This document shows positions 1 through 8,816 of a DNA stretch of 64,000 bases, piece by piece. The stretch spans positions 44,460 through 108,459 of the forward strand of contig JADGFA010000007.1 in assembly GCA_016744065.1 (NCBI GenBank). Reading direction: 5' to 3'. How positions within the stretch are numbered: position 1 is the first letter of the stretch; each line of letters opens with the position of its first letter. The notes under the pieces were generated by a model. The model worked only from the letters and a program-made list of their open reading frames with translations. It was not told the origin of the DNA and did no database searches. Source of the stretch: Gammaproteobacteria bacterium. GTDB lineage: Bacteria > Pseudomonadota > Gammaproteobacteria > SZUA-229. The position numbers and the translations under genes are program-made.

Positions 1-80
1 AGTCTGGCACAATTAAAGCCATTCTAGTTGAAAACGGTCAGCCTGTTGAGTTTGGTCAACCTCTCTTTATTATTGAATAG
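1..80 (+). CDS. accB: Biotin carboxyl carrier protein of acetyl-CoA carboxylase, 3' end only
   Basis: The last 25 codons of a gene entering from the left edge are visible, ending at TAG 78-80. The peptide ends GQPVEFGQPLFIIE, the typical end of the biotinyl (lipoyl-like) domain of AccB. The biotinylated lysine lies outside the window. AccB carries the biotin that AccC carboxylates in the first step of fatty-acid synthesis. It sits 9 bases before accC, the standard accBC order, which supports the call despite the short fragment. Confidence 0.85.
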   Translation, partial: SGTIKAILVENGQPVEFGQPLFIIE

Positions 81-89
81 TGCAGCATC

Positions 90-1442
90 ATGATAGAAAA
101 AGTAGTTATAGCTAACCGGGGTGAAATCGCCCTGCGTATATTACGTGCCTGTCGTGAAATGGGCATTAAAACCGTTGCCATTCACTCTGAAGCTGACCGT
201 GATTTAAAACACGTACGCCTGGCAGATGAGTCTGTTTGTATTGGCCCCGCTCCGTCAGATCAAAGTTACCTGAATATTCCCGCCATTATTAGTGCAGCAG
301 AAGTTACCGATGCCATGGCGATACATCCAGGTTATGGATTCTTATCTGAAAATGCAGATTTTGCTGAACGGGTTGAAGACAGTGGATTTATTTTCATCGG
401 CCCAACTGCCGACTCTATTCGGACGATGGGTGATAAAGTTGCCGCCATTTCAGCAATGCAGGAAGCTGGTGTACCTTGTGTGCCTGGCTCAGACGGCATA
501 ATAGATGAAGATAATAAGGAAGCCAATCTGCGTATTGCCAAAGAAATTGGTTACCCCATTATTATTAAAGCATCCGGTGGTGGTGGTGGCCGAGGTATGC
601 GAGTAGTGCATACCGAAAGCGCATTGATCAGCTCTATTTCTTTAACCAAAGCAGAAGCGGCAGCGGCTTTTGGTAACGATAAAGTTTATATGGAAAAATA
701 TCTGGAACATCCACGTCATGTGGAAATTCAGGTATTATCTGATGGGCAGGGCCACGCAGTACATTTAGGTGAACGCGATTGCTCCATGCAACGCCGCAAC
801 CAGAAAGTAGTTGAAGAAGCACCCGCTCCTGGCATCACTGAAGAACAACGCAATAAAATTGGTGCTGTGTGTGTAAATGCATGCCTGAAAATGAACTATC
901 GTGGTGCAGGCACCTTTGAATTTTTATATGAAAACGGTGAATTTTATTTTATCGAAATGAATACCCGGGTTCAGGTTGAGCACCCTGTAACAGAAATGGT
1001 TACGGGTATAGATATAGTTAAAGAACAACTCTATATTGCTGCCGGTGAGCCATTACGCTTAAAGCAGGAAGATATAAAAATAACAGGCCATGCCATTGAA
1101 TGTCGTATCAATGCCGAGCACCACAAAACCTTTATTCCTTCACCTGGCCTGATTACTCGCTACCACCCACCGGGTGGACCAGGTGTACGCGTTGAATCAC
1201 ATATTTATGCAGGCTATAAAGTACCGCCTCATTATGACTCAATGATTGGTAAACTGATTTGTCATGGCGACACACGTGACGTTGCTATTGCACGCATGCA
1301 GGGCGCACTATCTGAAATGGTTATTGATGGAATCAATACCAGCACAAAATTACAGATAAGCATTATGCAAGATGCTAATTTTCAGGCCGGTGGTGCTAAT
1401 ATTCACTACCTTGAAAAGAAGCTTGAGGCGTCTCCTAAATAA
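90..1442 (+). CDS. accC: Biotin carboxylase subunit of acetyl-CoA carboxylase
   Basis: This 450-residue protein has the normal length for AccC. It carboxylates biotin on AccB using ATP and bicarbonate, the first half-reaction of malonyl-CoA formation in the cytoplasm. Visible features are the N-terminal start [18 protein letters not shown], the glycine-rich ATP-grasp loop [14 protein letters not shown] near residue 160, and the catalytic segment [14 protein letters not shown] near residue 290. It follows accB by 9 bases and is certainly co-transcribed with it. The ATG is the only start that keeps the conserved N-terminus. Confidence 0.98.
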   Translation: MIEKVVIANRGEIALRILRACREMGIKTVAIHSEADRDLKHVRLADESVCIGPAPSDQSYLNIPAIISAAEVTDAMAIHPGYGFLSENADFAERVEDSGFIFIGPTADSIRTMGDKVAAISAMQEAGVPCVPGSDGIIDEDNKEANLRIAKEIGYPIIIKASGGGGGRGMRVVHTESALISSISLTKAEAAAAFGNDKVYMEKYLEHPRHVEIQVLSDGQGHAVHLGERDCSMQRRNQKVVEEAPAPGITEEQRNKIGAVCVNACLKMNYRGAGTFEFLYENGEFYFIEMNTRVQVEHPVTEMVTGIDIVKEQLYIAAGEPLRLKQEDIKITGHAIECRINAEHHKTFIPSPGLITRYHPPGGPGVRVESHIYAGYKVPPHYDSMIGKLICHGDTRDVAIARMQGALSEMVIDGINTSTKLQISIMQDANFQAGGANIHYLEKKLEASPK

Positions 1443-1457
1443 CATTGTCATAAAACA

Positions 1458-1503
1458 CCCCAGGGAGCATCGGTTTTTAAATAAAAACATTTTCTCTCTG
1501 GGG
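1458..1503 (+). promoter_or_regulatory. Hairpin in the accC-prmA gap that covers the prmA ribosome binding site
   Basis: The left arm CCCCAGGGAG (1458-1467) pairs with CTCTCTGGGG (1494-1503), with one G-U pair. A second inner pairing, GTTTTT with AAAAAC, closes an AAAT loop. The right arm runs into the G-rich Shine-Dalgarno sequence of prmA (1500-1505). No T-run follows, so this looks less like a terminator than like a structure that could hide the prmA ribosome binding site. The role is inferred; only the pairing is seen. Confidence 0.45.
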
Positions 1504-1516
1504 GACTTATGATTCT

Positions 1517-2434
1517 ATGGCGAATATAATGCCCTGGATCCAATTAACGCTCCAAACCAATAAAGCCAATAACGACAAAGCTGAACAGGCCCTGTTCGAT
1601 GCTGGTGCACTCTCAGTCACCTTTCGAGATGCCGAAGATAATCCCGTTTTAGAACCGCTTCCTGGTGAAACGCCTTTATGGGATGAAATTATTCTTACTG
1701 GCCTGTTTGAAGCTGATATCAATACGGCCGCATTAACATCAAAAATAAAAATTCAACTGGGCGAACAGACCTCACTCAAACTGGAAGCACTAGAAGATAA
1801 AGACTGGGTTCGTGCATGGATGGACGACTATAAACCAATGCAATTTGGTAAACGTTTATGGGTCTGCCCTAAACATTTACCCCCACCACAACCGGATGCT
1901 GTAAATTTAATGCTCGACCCAGGTTTAGCATTTGGTACCGGCACCCACCCTACAACAGCTTTATGTCTTGAGTGGTTAGATTCTATTGAGAGCCTGTCTA
2001 ATAAACAGGTTTTAGATTTTGGTTGTGGCTCTGGTGTACTGGCAATCGGCGCACTCATGTTAGGTGCAAAACATTGCGATGCGACTGATATCGATCCACA
2101 GGCTATTATTGCAAGTAAAAACAATGCCATTGAAAATCATGTCGCTGAAAAATTAGACCTGTATCTACCCTCTGACATGCCTGACAGCCAATTGTATGAA
2201 AATTATGATATTGTACTGGCTAATATTTTAGCTGGCCCATTAACCACGTTAGCAGAACAACTGGCGAACTACTGTAAGGCCGACGGTTATATTGTTTTAT
2301 CTGGAATACTGGAAACTCAGTCAGAAAAAATCATCCAGGCTTATTCACCCTGGTTTAATATGCAACCGATTACTGTAAAAGGTGACTGGATAAGAATCAC
2401 GGGTAAAAAATTAAAGGTCGCACTCAAAACATAA
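1517..2434 (+). CDS. prmA: Ribosomal protein L11 methyltransferase
   Basis: PrmA trimethylates lysines and the N-terminus of ribosomal protein L11 using S-adenosylmethionine. The protein has 305 residues (family about 290-300). The SAM-binding motif VLDFGCGSGVLAIGAL lies near residue 165, and the segment LMLDPGLAFGTGTHPTT just before it is diagnostic of PrmA. Most relatives begin at MPWIQL, which is the internal ATG at 1529. The ATG at 1517 is kept because it lies 11 bases after GGGGGA, while 1529 is 23 bases away. It is followed after one base by the zinc-ribbon gene. Confidence 0.96.
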   Translation: MANIMPWIQLTLQTNKANNDKAEQALFDAGALSVTFRDAEDNPVLEPLPGETPLWDEIILTGLFEADINTAALTSKIKIQLGEQTSLKLEALEDKDWVRAWMDDYKPMQFGKRLWVCPKHLPPPQPDAVNLMLDPGLAFGTGTHPTTALCLEWLDSIESLSNKQVLDFGCGSGVLAIGALMLGAKHCDATDIDPQAIIASKNNAIENHVAEKLDLYLPSDMPDSQLYENYDIVLANILAGPLTTLAEQLANYCKADGYIVLSGILETQSEKIIQAYSPWFNMQPITVKGDWIRITGKKLKVALKT

Positions 2435-2435
2435 T

Positions 2436-3185
2436 ATGCAAACTGAATGCCCACACTGTAATACCGTATTTCGCGTAAAAGAAACCGAACTGGAACAGGC
2501 TGATGGCCAGGTTCGTTGTGGACATTGTCTTGCAGTATTCACAGCTGACAACCCTTATACCAGCTTTCAGGCAGAGCAACACTTAAATGAACCTGAAAAC
2601 ACACCAATAGACATCAATATAAATAGCCTCAACGTAGATACCAGCCACATTGTCGCGGATGTTATTCCACCTGAATTACGTGCAGAATCAAGAAAAAACA
2701 AATACCACTTTGGCGTTTTCAGTACACTCATATTAACACTGGCCATATTAGCAGGTATCGCTGGACTGTTTTTACAATACGCTTATTATAATCGTGATAG
2801 TCTGGTAAAAATAACTGATTTACGCCCCTGGCTAAACATTATGTGCCAACAGGCCAATTGCACATTAGCGCCAGCAAAAGATCTAAAATCAATCACCCTC
2901 AATAACAAAAATATTTTTTCCCACCCAAATGCAAAAAACGCTCTCATGATTTCTGCAAGCATCATTAATCAGGCTGATTTTTCTCAGGACTATCCTGTTA
3001 TTGAATTACGTTTTGAAGACATACGGGGAAAAACAATTGCGGGGCGACGCTTTAATGCGACTGAGTATTTAGGAGTCCCCGAAGATCAAATTTCAAAAAT
3101 GCAACCAGACATACCGGTAAATATTAATCTGGAAATTAAAGATCCAGGAAATGACATGGTTAGCTACGAATTTGAATTTTTATAA
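2436..3185 (+). CDS. MJ0042-type zinc-ribbon protein with DUF3426 domain
   Basis: The N-terminus holds two CxxC pairs (CPHC at 5-8 and CGHC at 28-31), the MJ0042 zinc ribbon. A spacer follows, then one transmembrane segment around residues 93-116, then a C-terminal domain of the DUF3426 type outside the membrane. It begins one base after the prmA stop and is probably translated by coupling. This pairing with prmA is common in gammaproteobacteria. Its biochemical function is unknown. The next genes in many relatives, dusB and fis, are not here; accessory genes follow instead. Confidence 0.85.
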   Translation: MQTECPHCNTVFRVKETELEQADGQVRCGHCLAVFTADNPYTSFQAEQHLNEPENTPIDININSLNVDTSHIVADVIPPELRAESRKNKYHFGVFSTLILTLAILAGIAGLFLQYAYYNRDSLVKITDLRPWLNIMCQQANCTLAPAKDLKSITLNNKNIFSHPNAKNALMISASIINQADFSQDYPVIELRFEDIRGKTIAGRRFNATEYLGVPEDQISKMQPDIPVNINLEIKDPGNDMVSYEFEFL

Positions 3186-3330
3186 AGAATTAAGAAACAA
3201 CTAAAGCCAACAATTAAATATACATTAAAAAAATTTTCGTCGCTAATACAGGCTCTTAAATTAAACATAAACGAATCACTCAACTCGCTTGGCTTCACTC
3301 TCTTAAAAACAAGGCATCAGAATAGACAAT

Positions 3331-3600
3331 TTAAAATTGATCATAATGCCCGCCAATAGCAAAGATATAAATATAATCTTCATCGTATTTATAAATAATG
3401 CGGTCTTTCTGACTGATGCGCCGAGACCATAAACCGGAAAGATTATGCTTTAATGGTTCAGGTTTTCCTGTTCCAGTACTCGGATCATCACAAAGCACTT
3501 CCTTTAACAAACGACAAAGTTCTTTATGTAGCTTTTTATCTTTTAACCTAAGTTCTTCATATACAGCCCAGGTATTACCCTCAAATACCAGTGATCTCAT
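3331..3600 (-). CDS. yoeB: YoeB/Txe family mRNA endonuclease toxin
   Basis: This 89-residue protein matches the YoeB/Txe family, ribosome-dependent mRNA interferases of the RelE fold. Family features visible are the repeated short helices at the N-terminus, the segment GKPEPLKHNLSGLWSRRI, the conserved DRIIYKY strand, and a C-terminal HYDQF that matches the catalytic His-Tyr end of YoeB. Its start lies inside the antitoxin gene, with a 20-base overlap, as is usual for a type II toxin-antitoxin operon where the antitoxin is first. Confidence 0.93.
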   Translation of the reverse strand: MRSLVFEGNTWAVYEELRLKDKKLHKELCRLLKEVLCDDPSTGTGKPEPLKHNLSGLWSRRISQKDRIIYKYDEDYIYIFAIGGHYDQF

Positions 3601-3853
3601 CTAGCTCTCCGGCAGCAGGCTCATATCCTTTATTTTTCGTGTTTGTAGCAGCAGAAGCGGCTATTTGTTTCATTAAGTCATTGTTTTGTAAAACATATAA
3701 CGTCTCTTGCTCACGCTCCCAGTCGTTAGCGCTCAAAACAATAAAGTCATCACCATTTCGGCGTGTAACTTTCAAGGGTAAATGCTGCGTAACTACCTGT
3801 TCCACAAAGAATTTCAGGTTGTTTCTAAATTTATTCACACTTATACTGTTCAT
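3581..3853 (-). CDS. yefM: YefM/Phd family antitoxin
   Basis: YefM-type antitoxins bind and neutralise YoeB and repress their own operon through an N-terminal DNA-binding fold. The protein begins MNSISVNKFRNNL and contains VTRRNGDDFIVLSANDWE and ETLYVLQNNDLMKQI, characteristic of the Phd/YefM fold and the toxin-wrapping helix. A frame from GTG 3862 is open, but ATG 3853 is chosen because GAGGG lies at the right distance upstream and the N-terminus then matches relatives. It overlaps the toxin gene. A short inverted repeat, ACCAT-acata-ATGGT, lies just upstream and could belong to an autoregulatory operator, which is inference. Confidence 0.92.
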   Translation of the reverse strand: MNSISVNKFRNNLKFFVEQVVTQHLPLKVTRRNGDDFIVLSANDWEREQETLYVLQNNDLMKQIAASAATNTKNKGYEPAAGELDEITGI

Positions 3854-3985
3854 TGCACCCACCCTCTAAATGCCGTACTGAAACACCATACATAATGGTA
3901 GTGACTCCCTGACAAGTCAATTTACAGCAAGCACAAAAAATGCGTCGTGTTATTTCAAACTTTAGATGTATATGGGGTAAATATA

Positions 3986-4387
3986 ATGATAAAACTCTTT
4001 TTTAGTTATTTATTAAAAATTAATTTTGTTAACAAAAAACGTAAGCTTGAAGCATCTTCAAAATTTAGAGAAGCTTTCTCCGAGGAAATATCAAAATGTA
4101 AAATACCCGGTGATTTCAAAATTAAAGAAATATTATTTAACGCACGGCTAAAACATCAAGAAGCAGTAACACTATTTGAGCCATTTATTGAAAAATCAAA
4201 TCTGGATAGCTTTAAGCAAACATGGGAAAAATATTGCGAATTACACCGCTACCCTGGATCAAATGTGCTAGCTCCAGAAACAGGCATTGGAAAGGAAGGT
4301 TGTTTACGGGAAATCACTGAAGCCGAACAAAGAGAATTATCTCTTTCACACTTAAATAAATTAATAAATTATGCAATCGTTAAATAA
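3986..4387 (+). CDS. Conserved hypothetical protein
   Basis: The predicted 133-residue product starts MIKLFFSYLLKINF at ATG 3986, preceded by a GGGG tract. An upstream GTG at 3947 keeps the frame open but gives a less natural start. The body is charged and probably helical, with FREAFSEEISKCKI and SFKQTWEKYC. I recall similar uncharacterised short proteins as isolated accessory genes in gammaproteobacteria, but no function is known to me. It is flanked by two copies of TATATGGGGTAA (about 3970 and 4482) and neighbours a toxin-antitoxin pair, so it probably arrived as accessory DNA. Confidence 0.7.
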   Translation: MIKLFFSYLLKINFVNKKRKLEASSKFREAFSEEISKCKIPGDFKIKEILFNARLKHQEAVTLFEPFIEKSNLDSFKQTWEKYCELHRYPGSNVLAPETGIGKEGCLREITEAEQRELSLSHLNKLINYAIVK

Positions 4388-4501
4388 GGGGCCTGGCATA
4401 AAAACTCAACAAGAAAAGCACCGCACCTGTTTCAATAAATACATGTCATAACAATATACACTTTAGATAAAAATTAAAACTATATGGGGTAAGTAAGCTT
4501 T

Positions 4502-5041
4502 TCACCAGGTCAAATCATCCGGCACTTCAAAGTCCGCATATGGGTCATTTTCATCTTTTATTTCTTCTTCAAAAATAACCACTCGCTTTGCATTACGTTG
4601 TTGTATTTTTTCTGCAATCGCCAATGGAATCAGCTCATAGATACCTTCTATACGTGCAATACCTAAAGTACCTTTAACCAACTGCTGTTTCATTTCACTA
4701 TTAATATAAATTTTCTTAACTTTATTCTGATGCTCGAAGTTATAAGAAATATCACAGCCTTCATCACGATTAAGTTTATTCGCTAGAATAAGCTGATTGA
4801 TTTCCGCAGACAAGGCTTTTCCTTTTGCCTGTTCCCGCTTCTTTTTGTTTAAATCACGATCACGTGCTGCTTTTTCTTCTGCTTCTTTTGTGATTTTAAG
4901 CTGTGCAGTATTATCTGATTTTATTTTTTTATTATTATGCTGCTGCTTTTTCTTTTTATGTTTATCCTGCTGCGCTTTTTGCACCTGCTGCTTACTTACC
5001 ACACCAGCTTTAAGGAATTGTTCTGCGAAAGGGTTGCTCAT
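4502..5041 (-). CDS. DUF2058 family protein (YaiL-like)
   Basis: This 179-residue protein starts MSNPFAEQFLKAGVVSKQQ and continues with a very lysine/glutamine-rich helical stretch (about residues 20-80), as in DUF2058 proteins such as E. coli YaiL. The C-terminal half holds the conserved core around YNFEHQNKVKKIYI and ARIEGIYELIP. It is cytoplasmic and likely nucleic-acid or ribosome associated given the basic N-terminal half, but the function is not established. It is a single gene ahead of the ROK kinase on the same strand. Confidence 0.88.
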   Translation of the reverse strand: MSNPFAEQFLKAGVVSKQQVQKAQQDKHKKKKQQHNNKKIKSDNTAQLKITKEAEEKAARDRDLNKKKREQAKGKALSAEINQLILANKLNRDEGCDISYNFEHQNKVKKIYINSEMKQQLVKGTLGIARIEGIYELIPLAIAEKIQQRNAKRVVIFEEEIKDENDPYADFEVPDDLTW

Positions 5042-5119
5042 TGGGCTATCTCAAAAATATCTCTTAATATAAAGAAGGGCTGTATTTTACCGGTATTTCA
5101 CCATAATGTCTTGTCCCTG

Positions 5120-6010
5120 CTACCATAACCAGGCGGCTCCTCTCACACCACTGGAATCACCGTATTCAGGCGCTACCAGTCGGGTACTGACAATATCGGA
5201 AAATACATAGCGAGTTAATAATTCGGGTACATTTTTATAAAGCCTTTGCACATTAGACAAACCACCACCCAATACAATCACATCAGGGTCTAATATATTA
5301 ATAACATGGGCCAGGCCTCGTGCCAGTCGATCTTCATAACGCGACAAACACTTTTCGGCTTCATGCTGGGCATTATTGGCCAGCTCTACTATTTCGACGG
5401 CACTCAGCTTATTACCTGTTACTTGCTGGTAATCATGTGTCAGACCAGGACCAGACAAAAAGGTTTCCAGACAACCCTGCTTTCCACAGTAGCACTCAGG
5501 GCCGGGCAGCTCATCCGCCTCTGGCCATGGTAAGGGGTTATGCCCCCACTCGCCGGCAATTGCATTTGGCCCATCTAACACGTGTCCATTAACAACAACA
5601 CCTGCCCCAGTACCTGTACCGATTATTACACCAAAAACAACATCTGCACCTTTTGCAGCACCATCAATGGCTTCTGACAATGCAAAGCAATTAGCATCAT
5701 TTGTTATACGAATATCCCGAGCAAGCTTTTTTTCAAGGTCCTGTTTTACTGGTTTTCCATTCATACAAGTCGAATTAGAATTGCGTAATAATCCACTAAC
5801 GGGTGATAATGAACCTGGAGTTCCAATACCAATACTACCCGACTGTTTAACGGATGATTCTATAGCATGCACTAGCTCAACAACTGCATTCAATGTTGCC
5901 AGATAATCACCCGATGGCGTTGCAACACGCTGGCGAATTAGCGACTGTCCATTATCATCCAGCGCAATACCTTCAATTTTGGTACCGCCTAAATCTATAC
6001 CTATTCGCAT
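5120..6010 (-). CDS. ROK family sugar kinase (fructokinase-like)
   Basis: The protein has 296 residues, normal for ROK kinases. It begins MRIGIDLGGTKIE, the ATP-binding phosphate loop, and has GTGTGAGVVVNG in the middle. The ROK zinc site CYCGKQGCLE is followed by TFLSGPG. The pattern GHNPLPWP before the zinc motif resembles bacterial fructokinases (Mak) and N-acetylglucosamine kinases (NagK). The substrate cannot be decided from sequence; fructose is the first guess. It lies on the same strand as the adenosyltransferase gene but nothing links the two functionally. Confidence 0.9.
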   Translation of the reverse strand: MRIGIDLGGTKIEGIALDDNGQSLIRQRVATPSGDYLATLNAVVELVHAIESSVKQSGSIGIGTPGSLSPVSGLLRNSNSTCMNGKPVKQDLEKKLARDIRITNDANCFALSEAIDGAAKGADVVFGVIIGTGTGAGVVVNGHVLDGPNAIAGEWGHNPLPWPEADELPGPECYCGKQGCLETFLSGPGLTHDYQQVTGNKLSAVEIVELANNAQHEAEKCLSRYEDRLARGLAHVINILDPDVIVLGGGLSNVQRLYKNVPELLTRYVFSDIVSTRLVAPEYGDSSGVRGAAWLW

Positions 6011-6064
6011 ACTAAATGCCTGTTATTTTTTAACCTTCATTTATTAACGTTTATTTATCATAAT

Positions 6065-6619
6065 TCATTTATTAAAGCGATCAGACTGCCAGTAAACCTC
6101 ATCTATACTTTCCAGCTTATTTAAAATTCTAGCCGCAACAAATAACCAGTCAGATAAACGATTAATATAAGCTAACAATTCTTCACGAATAGTTATGTGT
6201 GAATTTAAAGAAACCAGCGTTCGCTCAGTACGCCGACAAATTGTACGTGCCATATGACAAAAACAGGAAGCCTCTGCACCGCCAGGTAAAATAAATTCCT
6301 CTAAAGGCTCAAGCTGCTCATTCATCGCATTCAGTGTATTTTCCAGCCAGTCTATACGCTGCTGATTTATTTTTTCATACTCAGGCATCGCCAACTGACC
6401 TCCCAGATTAAACAGGTCGTGCTGAATGCTAATCATATTTTCCCGAACCTCACCCGGCTGACATTTATGAATAACCAGGCCCAGCATACTATTTAACTCA
6501 TCAACATCACCAATAGTATGCATCTGTAAACTGTCTTTGGACAATCTACTGCCATCTGCCATGCCTGTGGTGCCTTTGTCACCCTTACGGGTATAAATTT
6601 TTGAAAGTCGATAACCCAC
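6065..6619 (-). CDS. pduO: PduO-type cob(I)alamin adenosyltransferase
   Basis: This enzyme transfers the adenosyl group of ATP to cob(I)alamin, giving adenosylcobalamin. The 184-residue protein has the ATP-binding N-terminus YTRKGDKGTTGM, the conserved DELNSMLGL, RRTERTLVSL and NRLSDWLFVAAR near the C-terminus, all typical of the PduO/MMAB fold. The start is GTG at 6619; the conserved N-terminus fixes it. It diverges from btuC across 84 bases. In this setting it converts the imported vitamin to the coenzyme form. It is unrelated to the CobA/CobO-type enzyme. Confidence 0.95.
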   Translation of the reverse strand: MGYRLSKIYTRKGDKGTTGMADGSRLSKDSLQMHTIGDVDELNSMLGLVIHKCQPGEVRENMISIQHDLFNLGGQLAMPEYEKINQQRIDWLENTLNAMNEQLEPLEEFILPGGAEASCFCHMARTICRRTERTLVSLNSHITIREELLAYINRLSDWLFVAARILNKLESIDEVYWQSDRFNK

Positions 6620-6703
6620 GGTTTAAACCTGTATATTAATTAAGTCATTTAAGCTTATAATCACTCCGACATAAAATAAACTATATGCACTAAACTTTTC
6701 GCA

Positions 6704-7699
6704 ATGCAAAAACCCTTAACTGTATTAATTCTGCTTATTTTCATTAGCATCATTAGCTTTGTCATTGCATTATCTGTTGGCAGCTTACCCCTTTCTTTCA
6801 TGGACGTACTACAGACATTACAGGGCAAAGGCAGCCCCATTACTCATAGCATAATTTATGACCTACGCCTGCCCAGAGCTTATGTGGCCTTTATCACCGG
6901 AGGGCTATTGGCCCTTGCAGGCATGTTAATGCAGGTATTACTACGCAACCCTCTGGCCGATCCCTACATACTGGGCATTTCAGGTGGTGCATCTGTTGGT
7001 GCCATGCTGGCCATTTCAATGGGTTTTAGCGGTTTAATTTCAGGCAGTGCTTTCATTGGCTCACTAATATCCATTATTTTAGTCTTTGGTCTGTCCCACG
7101 GCCAGGGGAACTGGAACCCTTCCCGCCTGTTACTCACTGGTGTCGTCATTGCAGCAGGCTGGGGGGCGATTATTAATTTCATACTGACAATGAGCCCGGA
7201 ACGCCCACTTAAAGGCATGCTGTTCTGGTTAATGGGTGACCTGAGCCATGCACAGATCGAACACCTGAACAGCCCAATATTACCTCTGGTTTTAATTACT
7301 GGTTTATTACTTAGTCTGGCAATGGCGCGCTCATTAAATATACTCGCCCAGGGTGAAATGCAGGCTCGAATACTGGGTATAGCCCTTAGCCCCATCCGGC
7401 TCAGTTTATTTTTACTCGCCTCTGCCCTCACTGCGGTAGCCGTTACTCATGCTGGCAGCATTGGTTTTATTGGCCTTATTGTTCCCCACATGATGCGCCT
7501 ATTAATGAGCAGTGACCATCGCTGGTTGGCACCCGCATCCGTATTAGCTGGCGGCAGCTTATTACTGCTTTCAGATACGATTGCGCGCACTCTGATTGCT
7601 CCCCAACAATTACCCGTAGGCGTCATTACCGCATTTATGGGTGTACCTGTATTTTTATATTTATTAAATCGGGGCTATCGCCAACAGGCAATATTGTGA
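6704..7699 (+). CDS. btuC: Vitamin B12 ABC transporter permease (FecCD family)
   Basis: The 331-residue protein is a FecCD/BtuC-type permease with about nine to ten membrane segments. Typical motifs include LRLPRAYVAFITGGLLALAG, LRNPLADPYILGISGGAS and GFIGLIVPHMMRLL. The product carries the substrate across the inner membrane. FecCD permeases also serve siderophores, so B12 is assigned from the neighbours: adenosyltransferase upstream, riboswitch and BtuB downstream, btuF nearby. It overlaps btuD by four bases, so translation is coupled. Confidence 0.93.
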   Translation: MQKPLTVLILLIFISIISFVIALSVGSLPLSFMDVLQTLQGKGSPITHSIIYDLRLPRAYVAFITGGLLALAGMLMQVLLRNPLADPYILGISGGASVGAMLAISMGFSGLISGSAFIGSLISIILVFGLSHGQGNWNPSRLLLTGVVIAAGWGAIINFILTMSPERPLKGMLFWLMGDLSHAQIEHLNSPILPLVLITGLLLSLAMARSLNILAQGEMQARILGIALSPIRLSLFLLASALTAVAVTHAGSIGFIGLIVPHMMRLLMSSDHRWLAPASVLAGGSLLLLSDTIARTLIAPQQLPVGVITAFMGVPVFLYLLNRGYRQQAIL

Positions 7700-8463
7700 G
7701 CCTTCTACAGACATCACAACTCGATGTTCACATAGCCAGTACCCAGGTTTGCAATAACTTAAATATAAACTGCAAGCCAGGTGAAATATGGGGAATACTG
7801 GGTAGAAATGGCAAGGGTAAAACCACTCTGTTACACAGCTTTGCCGGGCTATACCCTATTCATGGAGGAAAAATTTTTTTACAGCAAAAAGAAATACAGG
7901 ACTTATCACGCCGCCAGATAGCACAACAACTGGGGGTTTTACTTCAGCACCATGAAGACAGCTTTCCCGCGAATGTAATTGAAACCGTTCTTACCGGTCG
8001 TCACCCCCATATCAATCACTGGCAGTGGGAAAGTAAACATGATTTTAAACTCGCCCACGACGCACTGGAAACCGTGCAACTGTCTCACCTGAAGCATCGC
8101 TTAATTAACCAGCTATCCGGAGGTGAGCGCCAACGGGTTGCCATTGCAACATTAATAACTCAAAACCCACGCCTTATGCTAATGGATGAACCCAATAGTC
8201 ATCTGGATCTTAAATATCAGATTCAATTACTGCAAACCCTTTGTCAAGAGGCCAGAACACAACAAAAAACCATTATCATGACACTGCATGACCTTAATCT
8301 TGCCGCACGCTTTTGTGACAAACTCATTTTACTCATGGGTGAAGGTGAAACCATAACCGGCAATACAAACACACTGCTTAATGAAGAAAACCTGCACAGA
8401 CTTTATGATTACCCTGTTAGCCGTTTTGATACTGACAATTACCCCATGTTCGTAGCAAAATAA
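7696..8463 (+). CDS. btuD: Vitamin B12 ABC transporter ATP-binding protein
   Basis: This 255-residue ATPase powers the BtuC permease. It shows Walker A GRNGKGKTTLL, the signature LSGGERQRVAIA, Walker B RLMLMDEPNSHLD and the switch histidine in MTLHDLNLAARF. The GTG start at 7696 overlaps the btuC stop in the sequence GTGA. Relatives include heme and siderophore ATPases (FecE/FhuC); B12 is inferred from context. A weak GGCCA/TGGCC hairpin lies about 70 bases downstream and could end the btuCD transcript. Confidence 0.93.
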   Translation: MSLLQTSQLDVHIASTQVCNNLNINCKPGEIWGILGRNGKGKTTLLHSFAGLYPIHGGKIFLQQKEIQDLSRRQIAQQLGVLLQHHEDSFPANVIETVLTGRHPHINHWQWESKHDFKLAHDALETVQLSHLKHRLINQLSGGERQRVAIATLITQNPRLMLMDEPNSHLDLKYQIQLLQTLCQEARTQQKTIIMTLHDLNLAARFCDKLILLMGEGETITGNTNTLLNEENLHRLYDYPVSRFDTDNYPMFVAK

Positions 8464-8584
8464 ATAATAGCGTTAAAAAATAAACCAGAAAATATTCACC
8501 CTTCATTCTTTGTTTAAAAGCCCGGCCAATCAACTTTCTGGCCTTTGCATCTGATCATTACAACATCAATAGCGTTATTTATCA

Positions 8585-8613
8585 TTGAATTTTAGCCGTA
8601 AAAAAGGTATCTT
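8585..8613 (+). promoter_or_regulatory. Candidate sigma-70 promoter of the riboswitch-btuB operon
   Basis: TTGAAT (8585-8590) and TATCTT (8608-8613) are separated by 17 bases. Transcription from this pair would start near 8620, immediately before the first conserved element of the cobalamin riboswitch. The position fits well, while the -10 is a moderate match. Confidence 0.5.
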
Positions 8614-8621
8614 TGATGTCC

Positions 8622-8816
8622 CTTATCAGGTGTCCAACGGTATTTCATACCAACGGATTAAACGGGAAACTGGTGCGAAAAAATATTTCAATGCCAGTGC
8701 TGCCCCCGCAACGGTAAGCGTTTAAGCGAAGACAATACAGCCACTGTGCCAACTATTCCGGCATGGGAAGGCGTCAACGTTATACGTGAGCCCGGAGACC
8801 GGCCCGATAAAACAAT
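8622..8816 (+). ncRNA. Cobalamin riboswitch
   Basis: All conserved blocks of the AdoCbl-class riboswitch are present in order: CGGGAAACTGGTGCGAAA near 8663, the CTGCCCCCGCAACGGTAAGCG block near 8700, the B12 box GCCACTG (from 8740) with GGGAAGGC (8765-8772), and the terminal GAGCCCGGAGACCGGCC block ending near 8815. Binding of cobalamin lowers expression of downstream genes. After it comes a 7-bp hairpin, CCTGTTT with AAACAGG (8820-8839), which may be part of the switching region; no strong intrinsic terminator was seen. It controls the BtuB-like receptor and probably the two secreted proteins behind it. Confidence 0.95.

Noticed and set aside
3986..4500. Integron gene cassette with attC site
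   Set aside because: A short unknown gene beside toxin-antitoxin genes suggested it, but no paired core sites or folded attC were found; only a 12-base direct repeat.
6964..7431. Open frame of 155 codons antisense to btuC
   Set aside because: It mirrors the membrane-helix codons of btuC and has no protein-like features of its own.
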